A DNA stretch of 64,000 nucleotides. It comes from Sphingobium sp. WTD-1 (GTDB lineage: Bacteria > Pseudomonadota > Alphaproteobacteria > Sphingomonadales > Sphingomonadaceae). Made by a program: the position numbers and the translations under genes. Shown piece after piece: positions 15,226 through 23,909 of the stretch. The notes under the pieces are model-generated. The model was not told the origin of the DNA, did no database searches, and was given only the letters and a program-made list of their open reading frames with translations. Positions within the stretch are counted from its first letter, which is position 1. Each line of letters begins with the position of its first letter. The stretch lies in assembly GCF_030128825.1 (NCBI RefSeq), contig NZ_CP119127.1, forward strand, positions 4,825,501-4,889,500. The letters run 5' to 3'.

Positions 15226-15645
15226 GGGAAAACTTCCTGATAGGGGTGCGCGCCCGATCCTCGGGCGCAAAGCGTCAAGAAGGGTGCCCCGGACCTGCCG
15301 GCAGCGTGCCTGTCAGGTCCGGGGCGGATGGCCCGCGAGAAGCTGTCCCCCATGATGGCGGAAGCGTGCAAAGATGACCTTGAACGGCATGGTGGCGATC
15401 ATGTTCGGCACGGCCCCGCCTGTCAAGAAACACCGCCCGCCGCCATGCTGACCCATCCCGTCCAAAGCCCCGCCAACCGCCTGTTTCTGCGATCGTTTCG
15501 CAATAGGCACATATTGGTTTTCTTGGGCGTTGGGTGCGCATATGGGAAGCGACGGAGGCGTCCACGCCCCGCATGGACCATATGATAAACCGGCATCGCA
15601 ACCATCACTGCGAGCCGCCCCATAACGAACCCGAGGAGTTCCGCC
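15226..15645. other. Intergenic region between rnk and sodB
   Basis: 420 bases hold the divergent promoters of rnk and sodB. A perfect 12-bp inverted repeat, GCCCCGGACCTG ... CAGGTCCGGGGC, spans 15286-15325. On the minus strand a 29-codon frame (15313-15402, starting MIATMPFKVIFARF) ends inside that hairpin; there is not enough evidence to call it a gene. No Fur-box-like or other operator was recognised. Confidence 0.5.
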
Positions 15646-16260
15646 ATGGCCTTTGTTCTGCCCGATCTTCCCTATGCCAAGGACGCCTTTGGCGACATCC
15701 TGTCGGTCGAAACCTTCGACTTCCACCACGGCAAGCATCACAATGCCTATGTCGTGAAGGCCAATGAACTGGTCGCCGCCGACGCAAGCCTGCAGGGCAA
15801 GTCGCTGGTCGAGCTGATCAAGTCGTCCAAGGGCGGCCTGTTCAACCAGGTCGGCCAGATCTGGAACCACACCTTCTACTGGAACTCGCTGTCGCCGGTG
15901 AAGACCGCCCCGACCGGCGAACTGCTCGCCAAGATCGAGGAAGCCTTCGGTTCGGTCGACGCGCTGATCGAGAAGCTCAAGGCAGAGGCCGTCGGCCACT
16001 TCGCCAGCGGCTGGGCCGCGCTGATCCTGAAGGACGGCAAGCTGGAAGTGACCAGCTATCATGACGCCGACACCCCGGTCGCGCATGAAGGCCACGCCCC
16101 GCTGCTGATCCTCGATGTGTGGGAACATGCTTACTACATCGACTATCGCAACCTGCGCCCGGCCTATGCCGAAAAGCTGCTGAAGGAAGCGATCAACTGG
16201 GACTTCGCGGCCCTCAATCTCGACGGCCAGGGCGCCAGCCGCGCCGACCAGCCGGCCTGA
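15646..16260 (+). CDS. sodB: Superoxide dismutase [Fe]
   Basis: It disproportionates superoxide to oxygen and hydrogen peroxide in the cytosol. The 204-residue protein matches the Fe/Mn-SOD family throughout: LPYAKDAFGDILSVETFDFHHGKHHNAYV carries the first metal histidine, NQVGQIWNHTFYW the second, and DVWEHAYYIDYRNLRPAY the aspartate and third histidine. The residues flanking the metal site (FNQVGQIWNHTFYWNS and GHFASGWAAL) favour iron over manganese. GAGGAG lies upstream of the ATG. A strong terminator follows. Confidence 0.95.
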   Translation: MAFVLPDLPYAKDAFGDILSVETFDFHHGKHHNAYVVKANELVAADASLQGKSLVELIKSSKGGLFNQVGQIWNHTFYWNSLSPVKTAPTGELLAKIEEAFGSVDALIEKLKAEAVGHFASGWAALILKDGKLEVTSYHDADTPVAHEGHAPLLILDVWEHAYYIDYRNLRPAYAEKLLKEAINWDFAALNLDGQGASRADQPA

Positions 16261-16309
16261 TCGCGGGAGGCTCCAATCGGGGCCTGATCCACAGGATCGA
16301 TGACAGAAA

Positions 16310-16347
16310 GACCGTCCGGTGCGCAGGCGCCGGGCGGTCTTTTTTTT
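16310..16347 (+). terminator. Rho-independent terminator of sodB
   Basis: AGACCGTCCGG pairs with CCGGGCGGTCT around a GC-rich loop and is followed by eight Ts. It begins about 50 bases after the sodB stop. Confidence 0.9.
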
Positions 16348-16438
16348 ACAGGCTTTGCGCGCTTTGCCCGCCCTGCGCTCCAATCCCCTCTTAACGCCGG
16401 CCGACGCATGATCGCACGGCGCAGGGAGGATGATCGCG

Positions 16439-16876
16439 ATGAACATGGACGAATTGGGCACGCAGCATGAGGAGATCGCCCTGATCGCCGCGCAACTGCG
16501 CCAGGCGATCGCTGATCCCGACCAGCCTCGGGCGGTGAGCGCGCTGCGCTGGCAACTGGCGCGCAAGCTGATGGCCCATCTCGCGCTGGAAGACCGCATC
16601 CTCTACCCCGCGCTCCAGCGCCAGGGCGACGATCGCATCCGCGCCACCGCCGCGCGCATCCAGGCCGAAATCGGCGCGCTGGCCGAGAGCTTCGCCCGCT
16701 ACATGGCCGCCTGGACGGACGAGCGGATCACCCGCGACTGGCGCGGCTTCTGCGCCGACAGCGACCGGATATTGGATGCCCTCGGCCGGCGGATCGATCG
16801 GGAGGAGCGCATCCTCTATCCGCTGGCACGCTCCCTCGATGACCAGGCAACCGGCCAGATAGCGCGCGCCGGCTGA
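16439..16876 (+). CDS. Hemerythrin-domain-like protein
   Basis: The 145-residue, all-helical protein fits the bacterial hemerythrin HHE cation-binding family: HEEIALIAAQLRQAI at the start, LARKLMAHLALEDRILYPAL in the middle, and RIDREERILYPLARSL near the end. The HxxxE/ExxLYP elements would bind a di-iron centre. Such proteins sense or detoxify oxygen or nitric oxide, or aid iron-sulfur repair. GGGAGG is best spaced for the ATG at 16439, nine bases downstream of the ATG at 16430. It follows sodB, which fits an oxidative-stress theme, but the sodB terminator separates them. Confidence 0.75.
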   Translation: MNMDELGTQHEEIALIAAQLRQAIADPDQPRAVSALRWQLARKLMAHLALEDRILYPALQRQGDDRIRATAARIQAEIGALAESFARYMAAWTDERITRDWRGFCADSDRILDALGRRIDREERILYPLARSLDDQATGQIARAG

Positions 16877-16883
16877 CCGGCGA

Positions 16884-18413
16884 TCAGGCCGCTTCCAGCT
16901 GCGCCACGAACAGGTCGGTCGCGCGCTGCAACTCCTGCGCGGTGCGCGACAGGCCAGCCGCCGCGCTCGACACGCGATCGGACAGATTTTCGGTATTGCG
17001 CGCGACATCGGCCACGGTCGCCATGCGCTGCGCCATATGATCGGCGTCGCGGGCGGTATCGCGCGCCGACTGGCCGATCGCTGCAGTCGCATCGCGCTGG
17101 TCGGCCACCGCACGCTGGATCGCCTGCGCCGCCTGCGCCAGTTCCTCGACGCTCCCGGCGACCTCGGACAGGGCTTCCTGCGCCACCCCGGCGCCCTGCC
17201 GCGCGGACGAGGCCAGCGACTGGATTTCGCCGGTCGCACTCGCCGTCTGGTTGGCCAGCTGCTTCACCTCGCCGGCCACCACCGCAAAGCCGCGCCCGAC
17301 CTCGCCGGCCCGCGCCGCCTCGATCGTGGCATTAAGCGCCAGCAAATTGGTGCGGGCAGCAATCTCGGTGATCGAATCGGCGAAGCTGGTGATCGACGCG
17401 GTGCGCCCTTCCATCGCCTGCATCGCCTCATGACCCGCCACCGACACGCGCTGCGCCTCGCCGCCCAGGCTCGCCTGCTGGCTGGCCGCCGCCGCAATCG
17501 CGCTGATCGATTCGGACAATTGCTCGATCCGCCGCGCCAGCACCGCCGCGCTGGCCGAGGATTGCCCCGCAGCCGCCATCGTCTCGTCCGTGCCCACGCT
17601 CGCGCGGCGCGCCAGATCATGCAGCAAACCGGCCGATTCCTTGAGTTCGCCCGTCGCCGCACTGACCGCGCTCACCACGCCCGCCACCGACTGGCGGAAG
17701 GCGCCGACCAGCGCCAGCGTCTCGCTGCGCCGCTCCTGCCCCATCCGTGTCTTTTCGGCGTCTCGTTCGATCCGCAGATGCGCCTCGCGCGCGTCGGACT
17801 GGCGCTGGGCATCCATCGCCGATTCCGCCGCATTGCGCCCCGCCTGCGCTTCCCGCGCCAGCCGGGCGGTATCCGCCACATGCGCGTCCTGCGCCAGCAG
17901 CAGCGCATGCAATTTGATGCTGAGATAGCCCAGGATCGTGCCCTGCAGCACCACCGCAAAGCCATGGACGATGACCCGGCCAAGCTCCGCCTGCCCCGAA
18001 AACACCCAATTGGGCGCGATATAGGTCAGCACCAGATGATGCAGCGCGATCAGCACCGACGCCAGCAGGATCGGCCGCCAGTCGTAGAGCACCGCCAGCG
18101 AGGCGAGCGCCACGAAGAAATACATGTGCGCGTCCATCTGCCAGACATGGCCGCTCAGCAGGAACAGGGTGATTGCCGGCTGCACCGCCGCCAGCGTCCC
18201 CATTACCAGCCGCACTTCCAGATCGTTGCGACGCCGCATCACCATCCAGGTCGGCAGGATATTGGCCAGCGCCGACAGCAGCATGGCGGGCGCTGCCCGC
18301 TCATTGCCGATCATCATGCCGCCGATGCCGATCAGCACGGTCCAGATCAGGCTGCACAGCAACAGGATGCGCAGGCCATGCAGGCGCAGGCTGTCGAGAC
18401 TGTTGAACGCCAT
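16884..18413 (-). CDS. Methyl-accepting chemotaxis protein
   Basis: The 509-residue chemoreceptor has an N-terminal membrane domain of about six hydrophobic segments (residues 15-190) rather than a large periplasmic ligand domain. A helical linker follows, then a C-terminal signalling domain. The signalling hairpin tip is recognisable in [38 protein letters not shown]. The absence of a periplasmic domain suggests sensing of a membrane or cytoplasmic cue. The ATG at 18413 has GGAGGA 9 bases upstream and overlaps the stop of the preceding gene (TGATG), so the two are coupled. The che operon at 23-28 kb could supply its signalling partners. Confidence 0.9.
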   Translation of the reverse strand: MAFNSLDSLRLHGLRILLLCSLIWTVLIGIGGMMIGNERAAPAMLLSALANILPTWMVMRRRNDLEVRLVMGTLAAVQPAITLFLLSGHVWQMDAHMYFFVALASLAVLYDWRPILLASVLIALHHLVLTYIAPNWVFSGQAELGRVIVHGFAVVLQGTILGYLSIKLHALLLAQDAHVADTARLAREAQAGRNAAESAMDAQRQSDAREAHLRIERDAEKTRMGQERRSETLALVGAFRQSVAGVVSAVSAATGELKESAGLLHDLARRASVGTDETMAAAGQSSASAAVLARRIEQLSESISAIAAAASQQASLGGEAQRVSVAGHEAMQAMEGRTASITSFADSITEIAARTNLLALNATIEAARAGEVGRGFAVVAGEVKQLANQTASATGEIQSLASSARQGAGVAQEALSEVAGSVEELAQAAQAIQRAVADQRDATAAIGQSARDTARDADHMAQRMATVADVARNTENLSDRVSSAAAGLSRTAQELQRATDLFVAQLEAA

Positions 18414-18733
18414 CAGGCCAGTCCTCCTACCGGTTCGCCACAGGCCGCGGCAAAGGCGCGCAGCGGCAATATGCCGCCCCGCAACAAGGGTAGCAGCGCG
18501 TCGCGCTGCCCCTCCACCACCATCGATCCGGGCAGGCGTCCGCTCGCCACCAGCCGGGCGCCATGCGCCACCGCATCGGGCACCAGATGCGCGCGCGCAC
18601 CGGCCGTGATCGGGATCAGCAGGATGCGCCCCTGCGCCGGCGGATTGCCGTAAAGCAGGGCGAGACCGAGAAGGATGATCGCGAGTTGGGCCAGCAGCAC
18701 CGCACCGCGCGAGGAAGGAAGCCATATCCGCAT
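18413..18733 (-). CDS. Small membrane-anchored hypothetical protein coupled to a chemoreceptor
   Basis: The 106-residue protein has one N-terminal transmembrane segment ([19 protein letters not shown], about residues 11-29). A soluble tail of about 75 residues contains [47 protein letters not shown]. No domain was recognised. Its stop codon overlaps the chemoreceptor start, so equal production of both is likely and a sensory accessory role is plausible. The tail would lie in the periplasm if the N-terminus is inside. Confidence 0.6.
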   Translation of the reverse strand: MRIWLPSSRGAVLLAQLAIILLGLALLYGNPPAQGRILLIPITAGARAHLVPDAVAHGARLVASGRLPGSMVVEGQRDALLPLLRGGILPLRAFAAACGEPVGGLA

Positions 18734-18803
18734 GGCATCCCCCTAGAAATGTTGGTAAGGATAGGTTTAACAAACGCTCGCGAATTTACGCATTTTGCGT
18801 AAC

Positions 18804-19130
18804 TCAGCCCGGATTCTGTGGTTCCGCCTGCACCGGCAGGTCCAGCGCCACCGCCAGTGCGTCCAGATCCGCCCCCGGCCGCACCAGCAGCCAGTCGCGG
18901 CTGGCGGCGCCATTGACCACAGTGATCGCGCCCCTGGGACAGACGCCCAGGCAATTCACCTCGATGATGCCCGCCGCCGCCTTGCGCCCCTTCTTCAGCG
19001 ACAGATGCCGCCGCAGCGCCTTGGCGAGCCGCTCCTCGCCATCCTTGCCAAAGCCGCCGTCCAGCTTCTTCGAGCATTTGCGGCAGACCAGCACGGCATT
19101 ATGCCAGTTGGACCGGACATGATCCTTCAA
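18804..19130 (-). CDS. Thioredoxin-like [2Fe-2S] ferredoxin family protein
   Basis: The 108-residue protein carries four cysteines in the pattern CRKC (near residue 16) and NCLGVCPRGA (near residue 59). This is the arrangement of thioredoxin-fold 2Fe-2S ferredoxins related to the NuoE subunit. It lacks a signal peptide and would be a cytosolic electron carrier or a metal-cluster protein of unknown partner. It overlaps the J-domain gene by four bases (ATGA) and is probably translated with it, an odd pairing that suggests cluster assembly or chaperoning, though that is inference. Confidence 0.7.
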   Translation of the reverse strand: MKDHVRSNWHNAVLVCRKCSKKLDGGFGKDGEERLAKALRRHLSLKKGRKAAAGIIEVNCLGVCPRGAITVVNGAASRDWLLVRPGADLDALAVALDLPVQAEPQNPG

Positions 19131-19675
19131 TCGCTGGCGCCCCGCGGCTTCCAGGTGCGCCGTTCCTCGGCCGCGCGCAGCACCTCATAGGCGGCCTGGA
19201 TCGTCTGGAACTGCACCGCCGCCTCGGCATCGCCCGGCTTCACGTCGGGATGATATTCCTTGGCCAGGCTGCGCCAGCTCTTGCGCACCGCCTCGAAATC
19301 GGCGTCATCCTCCAGCCCCAGCGCCTGCAGCGCGTGCATCTCGTCGCGCGACCGGCTGCCGTCGCCGGGACCGCCCCAGCCATGATGGGCGCTCGACTGA
19401 TAGCCGCCGGCATCGCGCCGTTCGGTGCGCTCGCGCTCGGCCCGCTCTTCCTCGTCCAGCCCCTGAAAATAGTCCCAGTTGCGGTTATATTCGGCCGCAT
19501 GCTCGCTGCAGAAATACCAGCGGTCCGGGCTGTTGGGCGATTTGGGCGCGGGGCAGTTACCCGGCTGGTCACAGCCGAAACGGTCGCAGATGCGCACGCG
19601 CTGCGCTTCCCGCGTCGCGCCATAGGCACGCCAGCGGGGAAAACCCCAGTCATTGGATCGGCTCTGTCTTGCCAT
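19127..19675 (-). CDS. J-domain (DnaJ-like) protein
   Basis: The 182-residue protein ends in a J domain: HALQALGLEDDADFEAVRKSWRSLAKEYHPDVKPGDAEAAVQFQTIQAAYEVLR, with the HPD tripeptide required to stimulate DnaK. The N-terminal 60 residues contain CDRFGCDQPGNCPAPKSP and WYFCSEHAAEYNRNWDYF, a cysteine/histidine-rich element that may bind zinc. This N-terminal module followed by a C-terminal J domain is typical of alphaproteobacterial J-domain proteins and unlike full DnaJ, which begins with the J domain. Confidence 0.87.
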   Translation of the reverse strand: MARQSRSNDWGFPRWRAYGATREAQRVRICDRFGCDQPGNCPAPKSPNSPDRWYFCSEHAAEYNRNWDYFQGLDEEERAERERTERRDAGGYQSSAHHGWGGPGDGSRSRDEMHALQALGLEDDADFEAVRKSWRSLAKEYHPDVKPGDAEAAVQFQTIQAAYEVLRAAEERRTWKPRGASD

Positions 19676-19724
19676 CGGACCAAATTAGGGAAGCCGCGCC
19701 CGGAAAGCCAGCCCCGCGCCGGGA

Positions 19725-21734
19725 TTAGCGACGGAAAGTCACGCCCTGCATGTTGCCGCCGCAGCCAAGGCCGCCATCGGGACGATAGCTTTGCTCATAT
19801 TTCGCCCGCGTCACGATCTTCGTGCCGTTGGTGCCAAAGATCATCGGCGGATAGGTGATGACCGCCCGCTGGTTGCGGGTCGTGCCGTCCGCCGCAATGT
19901 CGAACTGGACCCGCGTCCATCCCTCGACACCGACGGACACCATGTCGGTGGGATAATCGGCGGAGGATACCGGCGCGCTGCGCAGGCTGGGCTTGGCATC
20001 GACGATCGAACATTGCTGCGCCGACAATCCGGTCGCGGCATAGTCGGCCCGTGCCGCTTCCAGATTACCGCCGGTCGCCTGCAGGCTCGCCCGCCGCACC
20101 AGCGCCGCTACCCGCAGCGGATCATTGGCCGGCAAGGCGCCATCATCGATCACCGCGTTGAGCAGCGCCTGCGACCCGGCCTTTTCTCGGGGCCTCAGAT
20201 CATCATAGGCCAGGAGCGCGAAGGTCGCTCGTGCATCCGCATCGGCCTGATAGTCGGCGGCGCGCAACGCATAGGGGGAATCGGCCCGGATACGGATATC
20301 CACATGCTCGGCGGCATCATGGACCAGGCGGTCGACCAGCAATTGCGCCAGCGGCGGAGCATCCGCCGTCCGCACCACCCGGCGCAGCAGCGGGCCATAG
20401 GTCTCGACATCCTCGCGCGCGGCCATTGATCCTGCCAGCAGCGGGATCAGCACCGGCATCAGTTCCACCGCCGCATCCCCCTTCTGGCTGCGGATCAGCT
20501 GCGCCTGCTGCAACAGCAGGGCGCGCTGCCGGGTCATCGGCACATTGTCCAGCACCGGGCCGGGGACGCGCCTGGCCTCCAGCCAGTCGCCCAGCGCCTT
20601 GGTCGGCCCCGCCAGCATCGACGGGCCGCCTTCCGCCGTCGAACAACGCAGTTCCAGCCGCGTCACGAACCGGAACAGCGCCGGGATATTCTTTACGTCA
20701 TCGGGCCGCCACGACCAGTCCCGCACCGCCCGCGCAAACGCCAGCGCCGACGGGCCGGGGCGCGATCCATAGACCGGCCGCGCATAGGAAACGGCGCCGC
20801 TGTCGCTGATGCCAAATTCCACCACGGCATAATCCTCGGGCTGGACGCCATCCTCGCCACAGCGCGGCAGCGCCATGTCCGCGCCCTGGGTGAAGTCCTG
20901 CTGCGGCATGCGCCCGGCACCGGTATAGACCAGATAATTGCGCGCCGTGTCGCGATGGCCGGCCAGCATGGCGGCGATCGACGCATCCGACCGGGTCACC
21001 AGATCATCGAAATCGACCCTGGTGGTCAGCCCGCCCTGCTGCTTCACCGCCCGCGCGAACAGTTTTTCCGCAGGATCGAACTGGCCCAGATTGAGCAGCG
21101 CCCGCCCCCGGATCAGGTCGATATGCGCCAGCGACGCCTTGTCGAACATCTTGGGGTCTGCGGCGGCAATGGCATTGGCCGCTTCGGCGGCCTTCAGCGC
21201 TTCGGCCGGATCGACGAACGTACCGGCCTGCGCCTGTCCCAACAGCGCCTGGATGCGCGCCGCCGGCCCCTCCGCTTCGGCCAGCGCCGCGCTGAAATGG
21301 GCCAGCGCGCCGACATAGTCGAGGTCGCCCATCGACACGCGGCCCAGCGTGTAGGCGGCACGATAGCGGTCGGTCGACAGGCTGGCATCATCCCTGGGCA
21401 GGGCTGGCGCCGCCTGGTTCAGCAGGTCGCGCGCCTCGGCCCAGCGCGACAGTTCCGCCAGCACCATCGCCTTGCGCACGCGCACGATCGCCAGGCTGCG
21501 CGGGTTGCGCACCACCCGGCCTTCGAGCGCGGTGAGGATTTCGAGCGCGCGGGGATAGTCCGCCGCCTCGGTGGCTTGTGTCGATTGCTCGAACAATTGC
21601 TGGATCGTGCCGGTTGCGGGCGCGGGCGTTGCGGGCGCGGGGGCAGGCGCTGCCGGCGCCGCCTGCTGCATCGCATGCCCGATAGCGGGCATGGCGGCCA
21701 TCGCCATCAGCAAGGCCAAATATCTGTTACGCAA
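19725..21734 (-). CDS. TPR-containing exported protein with TonB-like C-terminus
   Basis: The protein has 669 residues with a signal peptide (YLALLMAMAAMPAIGHA) and a short Ala/Pro-rich linker. Helical TPR-like repeats fill about residues 45-240 (ALEILTALEGRVVRNPRSLAIVRVRKAMVLAEL and onward), followed by a long unassigned middle region. A C-terminal TonB-C-type domain follows (VSVGVEGWTRVQFDIAADGTTRNQRAVITYPP). I chose the TTG at 21734 because GGGGGGA lies 7 bases upstream and the signal peptide begins there; longer frames would run into the RNase P RNA gene. It is probably periplasmic. Function unknown. Confidence 0.7.
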   Translation of the reverse strand: MRNRYLALLMAMAAMPAIGHAMQQAAPAAPAPAPATPAPATGTIQQLFEQSTQATEAADYPRALEILTALEGRVVRNPRSLAIVRVRKAMVLAELSRWAEARDLLNQAAPALPRDDASLSTDRYRAAYTLGRVSMGDLDYVGALAHFSAALAEAEGPAARIQALLGQAQAGTFVDPAEALKAAEAANAIAAADPKMFDKASLAHIDLIRGRALLNLGQFDPAEKLFARAVKQQGGLTTRVDFDDLVTRSDASIAAMLAGHRDTARNYLVYTGAGRMPQQDFTQGADMALPRCGEDGVQPEDYAVVEFGISDSGAVSYARPVYGSRPGPSALAFARAVRDWSWRPDDVKNIPALFRFVTRLELRCSTAEGGPSMLAGPTKALGDWLEARRVPGPVLDNVPMTRQRALLLQQAQLIRSQKGDAAVELMPVLIPLLAGSMAAREDVETYGPLLRRVVRTADAPPLAQLLVDRLVHDAAEHVDIRIRADSPYALRAADYQADADARATFALLAYDDLRPREKAGSQALLNAVIDDGALPANDPLRVAALVRRASLQATGGNLEAARADYAATGLSAQQCSIVDAKPSLRSAPVSSADYPTDMVSVGVEGWTRVQFDIAADGTTRNQRAVITYPPMIFGTNGTKIVTRAKYEQSYRPDGGLGCGGNMQGVTFRR

Positions 21735-21789
21735 ACCGAATCCCCCCAAGACCGCGGACCGGTTATTGCGATAACCTCGCAACAGGGGA

Positions 21790-22178
21790 AATGCCAGAGG
21801 GCCTGTAAGCCGGGTTCTGTCCACCCCCAAGGGGGATAGGCGACCATTCCTCTAGGGGACGGATTGCTCCGTCCCTCAAGCAACCAACCCGGGCGGTCTC
21901 AGTCGAAACAGACCTAGCAGTCAAGCTGCGCGCCGCCCCTATTCGGTCTTGCTCCCGGTGGGGTTTACCGTGCCGTCTTGCGTTGCCGCAGACGCGGTGC
22001 GCTCTTACCGCACCCTTTCAATTTCACTGGGCCGAAGCCTTAGTGACCTGCTTTCTGTTGCACTGTCCCTTGGATCACTCCAGCCGGCCGTTAGCCGGCA
22101 CCGTCATTTCGTGGAGCCCGGACTTTCCTCGCCGTGGAAGTTACCCGCCACGCCGCGGCCGCCCGGCCCTCTGGCACA
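21790..22178 (-). ncRNA. rnpB: RNase P RNA (type A)
   Basis: On the minus strand the 5' end TGCCAGAGGGCCGGG pairs with the 3' GGCCCTCTGGCAT as helix P1. The transcript contains the conserved GAGGAAAGTCCGGGCTCCAC near the 5' end, ACAGAAAGCAGGTCACTAAGG in the middle, and the 3' core AGAACCCGGCTTACAGG, all hallmarks of bacterial RNase P RNA. Length (about 389 nt) is normal. It is the catalytic subunit that matures tRNA 5' ends. Confidence 0.95.
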
Positions 22179-22203
22179 GGCGCCTATAGGTGCAAAAATC
22201 GGG

Positions 22204-22902
22204 TCAGTCATCCCCTGTCGGCTTGGGCAGCAACAGGGCGAGCAAAATCGCCCGGCATTCGCCATCGATGACGCCGTCGATCAGTTCCGGGCGGAAGCGC
22301 CGCTGGAAGGCGACGACCGCCGGCTCCGGCTCGGCAATGTCATAGCCGAAACGTTCTAGGGCCAGCATGAAGCCGCTGTCGGTCCAGTGCGGGTCCATCA
22401 GATTCTTGGTCGGTCGTGGCAGCGCCAGCCGCAGCCGCGCCAGTTGCGCCCAGGGGAAAAGCTCGCCCGGATCCTGCTTGCGCGCGGGCGCAATGTCGCT
22501 GTGCCCGACGATATTGCCGCGCGTGATCCGGTGGCGCTGGACGATGTCGTGGACCAGCGGGATCAGCGATCCCATCTGCGCCTCGGGAAAAGGCCGATAG
22601 CCCCATTCATGGCCGGGATTGACGATCTCGATGCCGATGCTGGCACTGTTCACATCATCGATGCCGCGCCAGTGCGACCGGCCGGCATGCCAGGCGCGCT
22701 TGTCCTCGGCCACCATGCGAATGATCTGGCCATCCTCGGTCACGACATAATGGGCCGACACCTTGGATTCGGCATTGGCCAGCCAGTTGATGGCGCTCGC
22801 CGCGTCCGGCATGCCGGTATAATGGAGCACCAGCATGGTGATCGGCAGGCTGCGCTCGTCATAATTGGGCGACGGCGTCTCGATCATGGGGATGTCGGTC
22901 AT
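22204..22902 (-). CDS. N-acetylmuramoyl-L-alanine amidase, AmpD-like
   Basis: The 232-residue amidase_2 enzyme cleaves the lactyl amide between muramic acid and the stem peptide. Zinc ligands are in VLHYTGM (His27), in the GIEIVNPGH/SKVSAHY region, and in HSDIAPARKQDPG. Residues about 180-225 (ALERFGYDI ... AFQRRFRPELIDGVIDGECRAIL) form a peptidoglycan-binding-like tail found in longer AmiD/AmpD members. No signal peptide is seen, which suggests a cytosolic role in muropeptide recycling, where AmpD products control beta-lactamase induction in some bacteria. Confidence 0.88.
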   Translation of the reverse strand: MTDIPMIETPSPNYDERSLPITMLVLHYTGMPDAASAINWLANAESKVSAHYVVTEDGQIIRMVAEDKRAWHAGRSHWRGIDDVNSASIGIEIVNPGHEWGYRPFPEAQMGSLIPLVHDIVQRHRITRGNIVGHSDIAPARKQDPGELFPWAQLARLRLALPRPTKNLMDPHWTDSGFMLALERFGYDIAEPEPAVVAFQRRFRPELIDGVIDGECRAILLALLLPKPTGDD

Positions 22903-23039
22903 CGCAAAGGGCCTGTCACCACGAAAAGTCCAGTCTCACGCCCTGTTCCGCCCTGCGTCGCGCCGCGTCATGCAGCCACAGGCGGAATCATGGCCGAGAC
23001 CGGCGCGGCAATCAAGCGTGGTAAATGATCGGCGGACGA

Positions 23040-23909
23040 TTAGCCCGCGCGCCGGGCCGAATTGCCGGCATCGGCCGGCTGGCTCCGCCGCGCATAGCTG
23101 CCGCGAAATTCGGTATGCGGCACGAATTCCTCGCTCTGGCCGATCACCGTCTCGCCCGCACCCAGCAGCAGCACCGACCGGTCATGGCTGTGCCGGGCCA
23201 GCAGGTCGAACACGCTCTGGCGCCGTTCGGGCGAGAAATAGAGCAGCACATTGCGGCACAGTAGCAGATCATAGGCGCCGGTCGGCACCCGCGCGGCGAA
23301 CAGATTATCCTGCCGGAAATCGATCATCCGTCGCAGCTCCGGGTTCGCGCGCCAGTCATCGCCCGCCGGCTCGAACCATTTGATCAGGTCGCCGATCGGC
23401 AGGCCGCGCTGCACGTCCATCTGCGAAAAGACGCCGCTGCGCGCCTGGTCGATCGCGGCGCTGGAAATATCGGTCGCCAATATCTCGATCCGCCAGCCAG
23501 CCCAGCGCGCCGCCTCATTACTGAAGCGGATCGCCAGCGAATAGGCTTCCTGCCCGGTCGAACAGCCCGCGCTCCAGATCCGCAGCACCCGGTCGCCCCG
23601 CTCCTCCTGGATACGCGGCAATATCTGCCGGTGGATGAGGTCGAATATCTGCAAATCGCGAAAGAAGCTGCTTTCATTGTTCAACAGCGCGTTCACCACA
23701 TCCTCGTCCAGGCGCGGATTGCGACTGCGCAGCAGCTTGCCGGCCAGTTCGTCGATATCCTGAAACCCATGGTCGCGCAGCACCGGCTTGAGCGCCGTCT
23801 CCATGCGCCAGGCCCGCCCCTCGGACAGAACCTGACCAGTCCGTGCTTCCAGCAGACCCGTCAAAATCCGGGCAGCGCCCGATCCCATCCTGGCAGGAGG
23901 CAAGGCCAT
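23040..23909 (-). CDS. cheR: Chemotaxis protein methyltransferase CheR
   Basis: It methylates glutamates on chemoreceptors using S-adenosylmethionine. The 289-residue protein has a helical N-terminal domain, then NNESSFFRDLQIFDLI, the SAM-binding RIWSAGCSTGQEAYSLAI, ILATDISSAAIDQARSGVFSQ, and LLLCRNVLLYF. The ATG at 23909 overlaps the cheB stop codon (TGATG), so expression of the two opposing enzymes is coupled. It is the last gene of the che operon in this window. Confidence 0.93.
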   Translation of the reverse strand: MALPPARMGSGAARILTGLLEARTGQVLSEGRAWRMETALKPVLRDHGFQDIDELAGKLLRSRNPRLDEDVVNALLNNESSFFRDLQIFDLIHRQILPRIQEERGDRVLRIWSAGCSTGQEAYSLAIRFSNEAARWAGWRIEILATDISSAAIDQARSGVFSQMDVQRGLPIGDLIKWFEPAGDDWRANPELRRMIDFRQDNLFAARVPTGAYDLLLCRNVLLYFSPERRQSVFDLLARHSHDRSVLLLGAGETVIGQSEEFVPHTEFRGSYARRSQPADAGNSARRAG

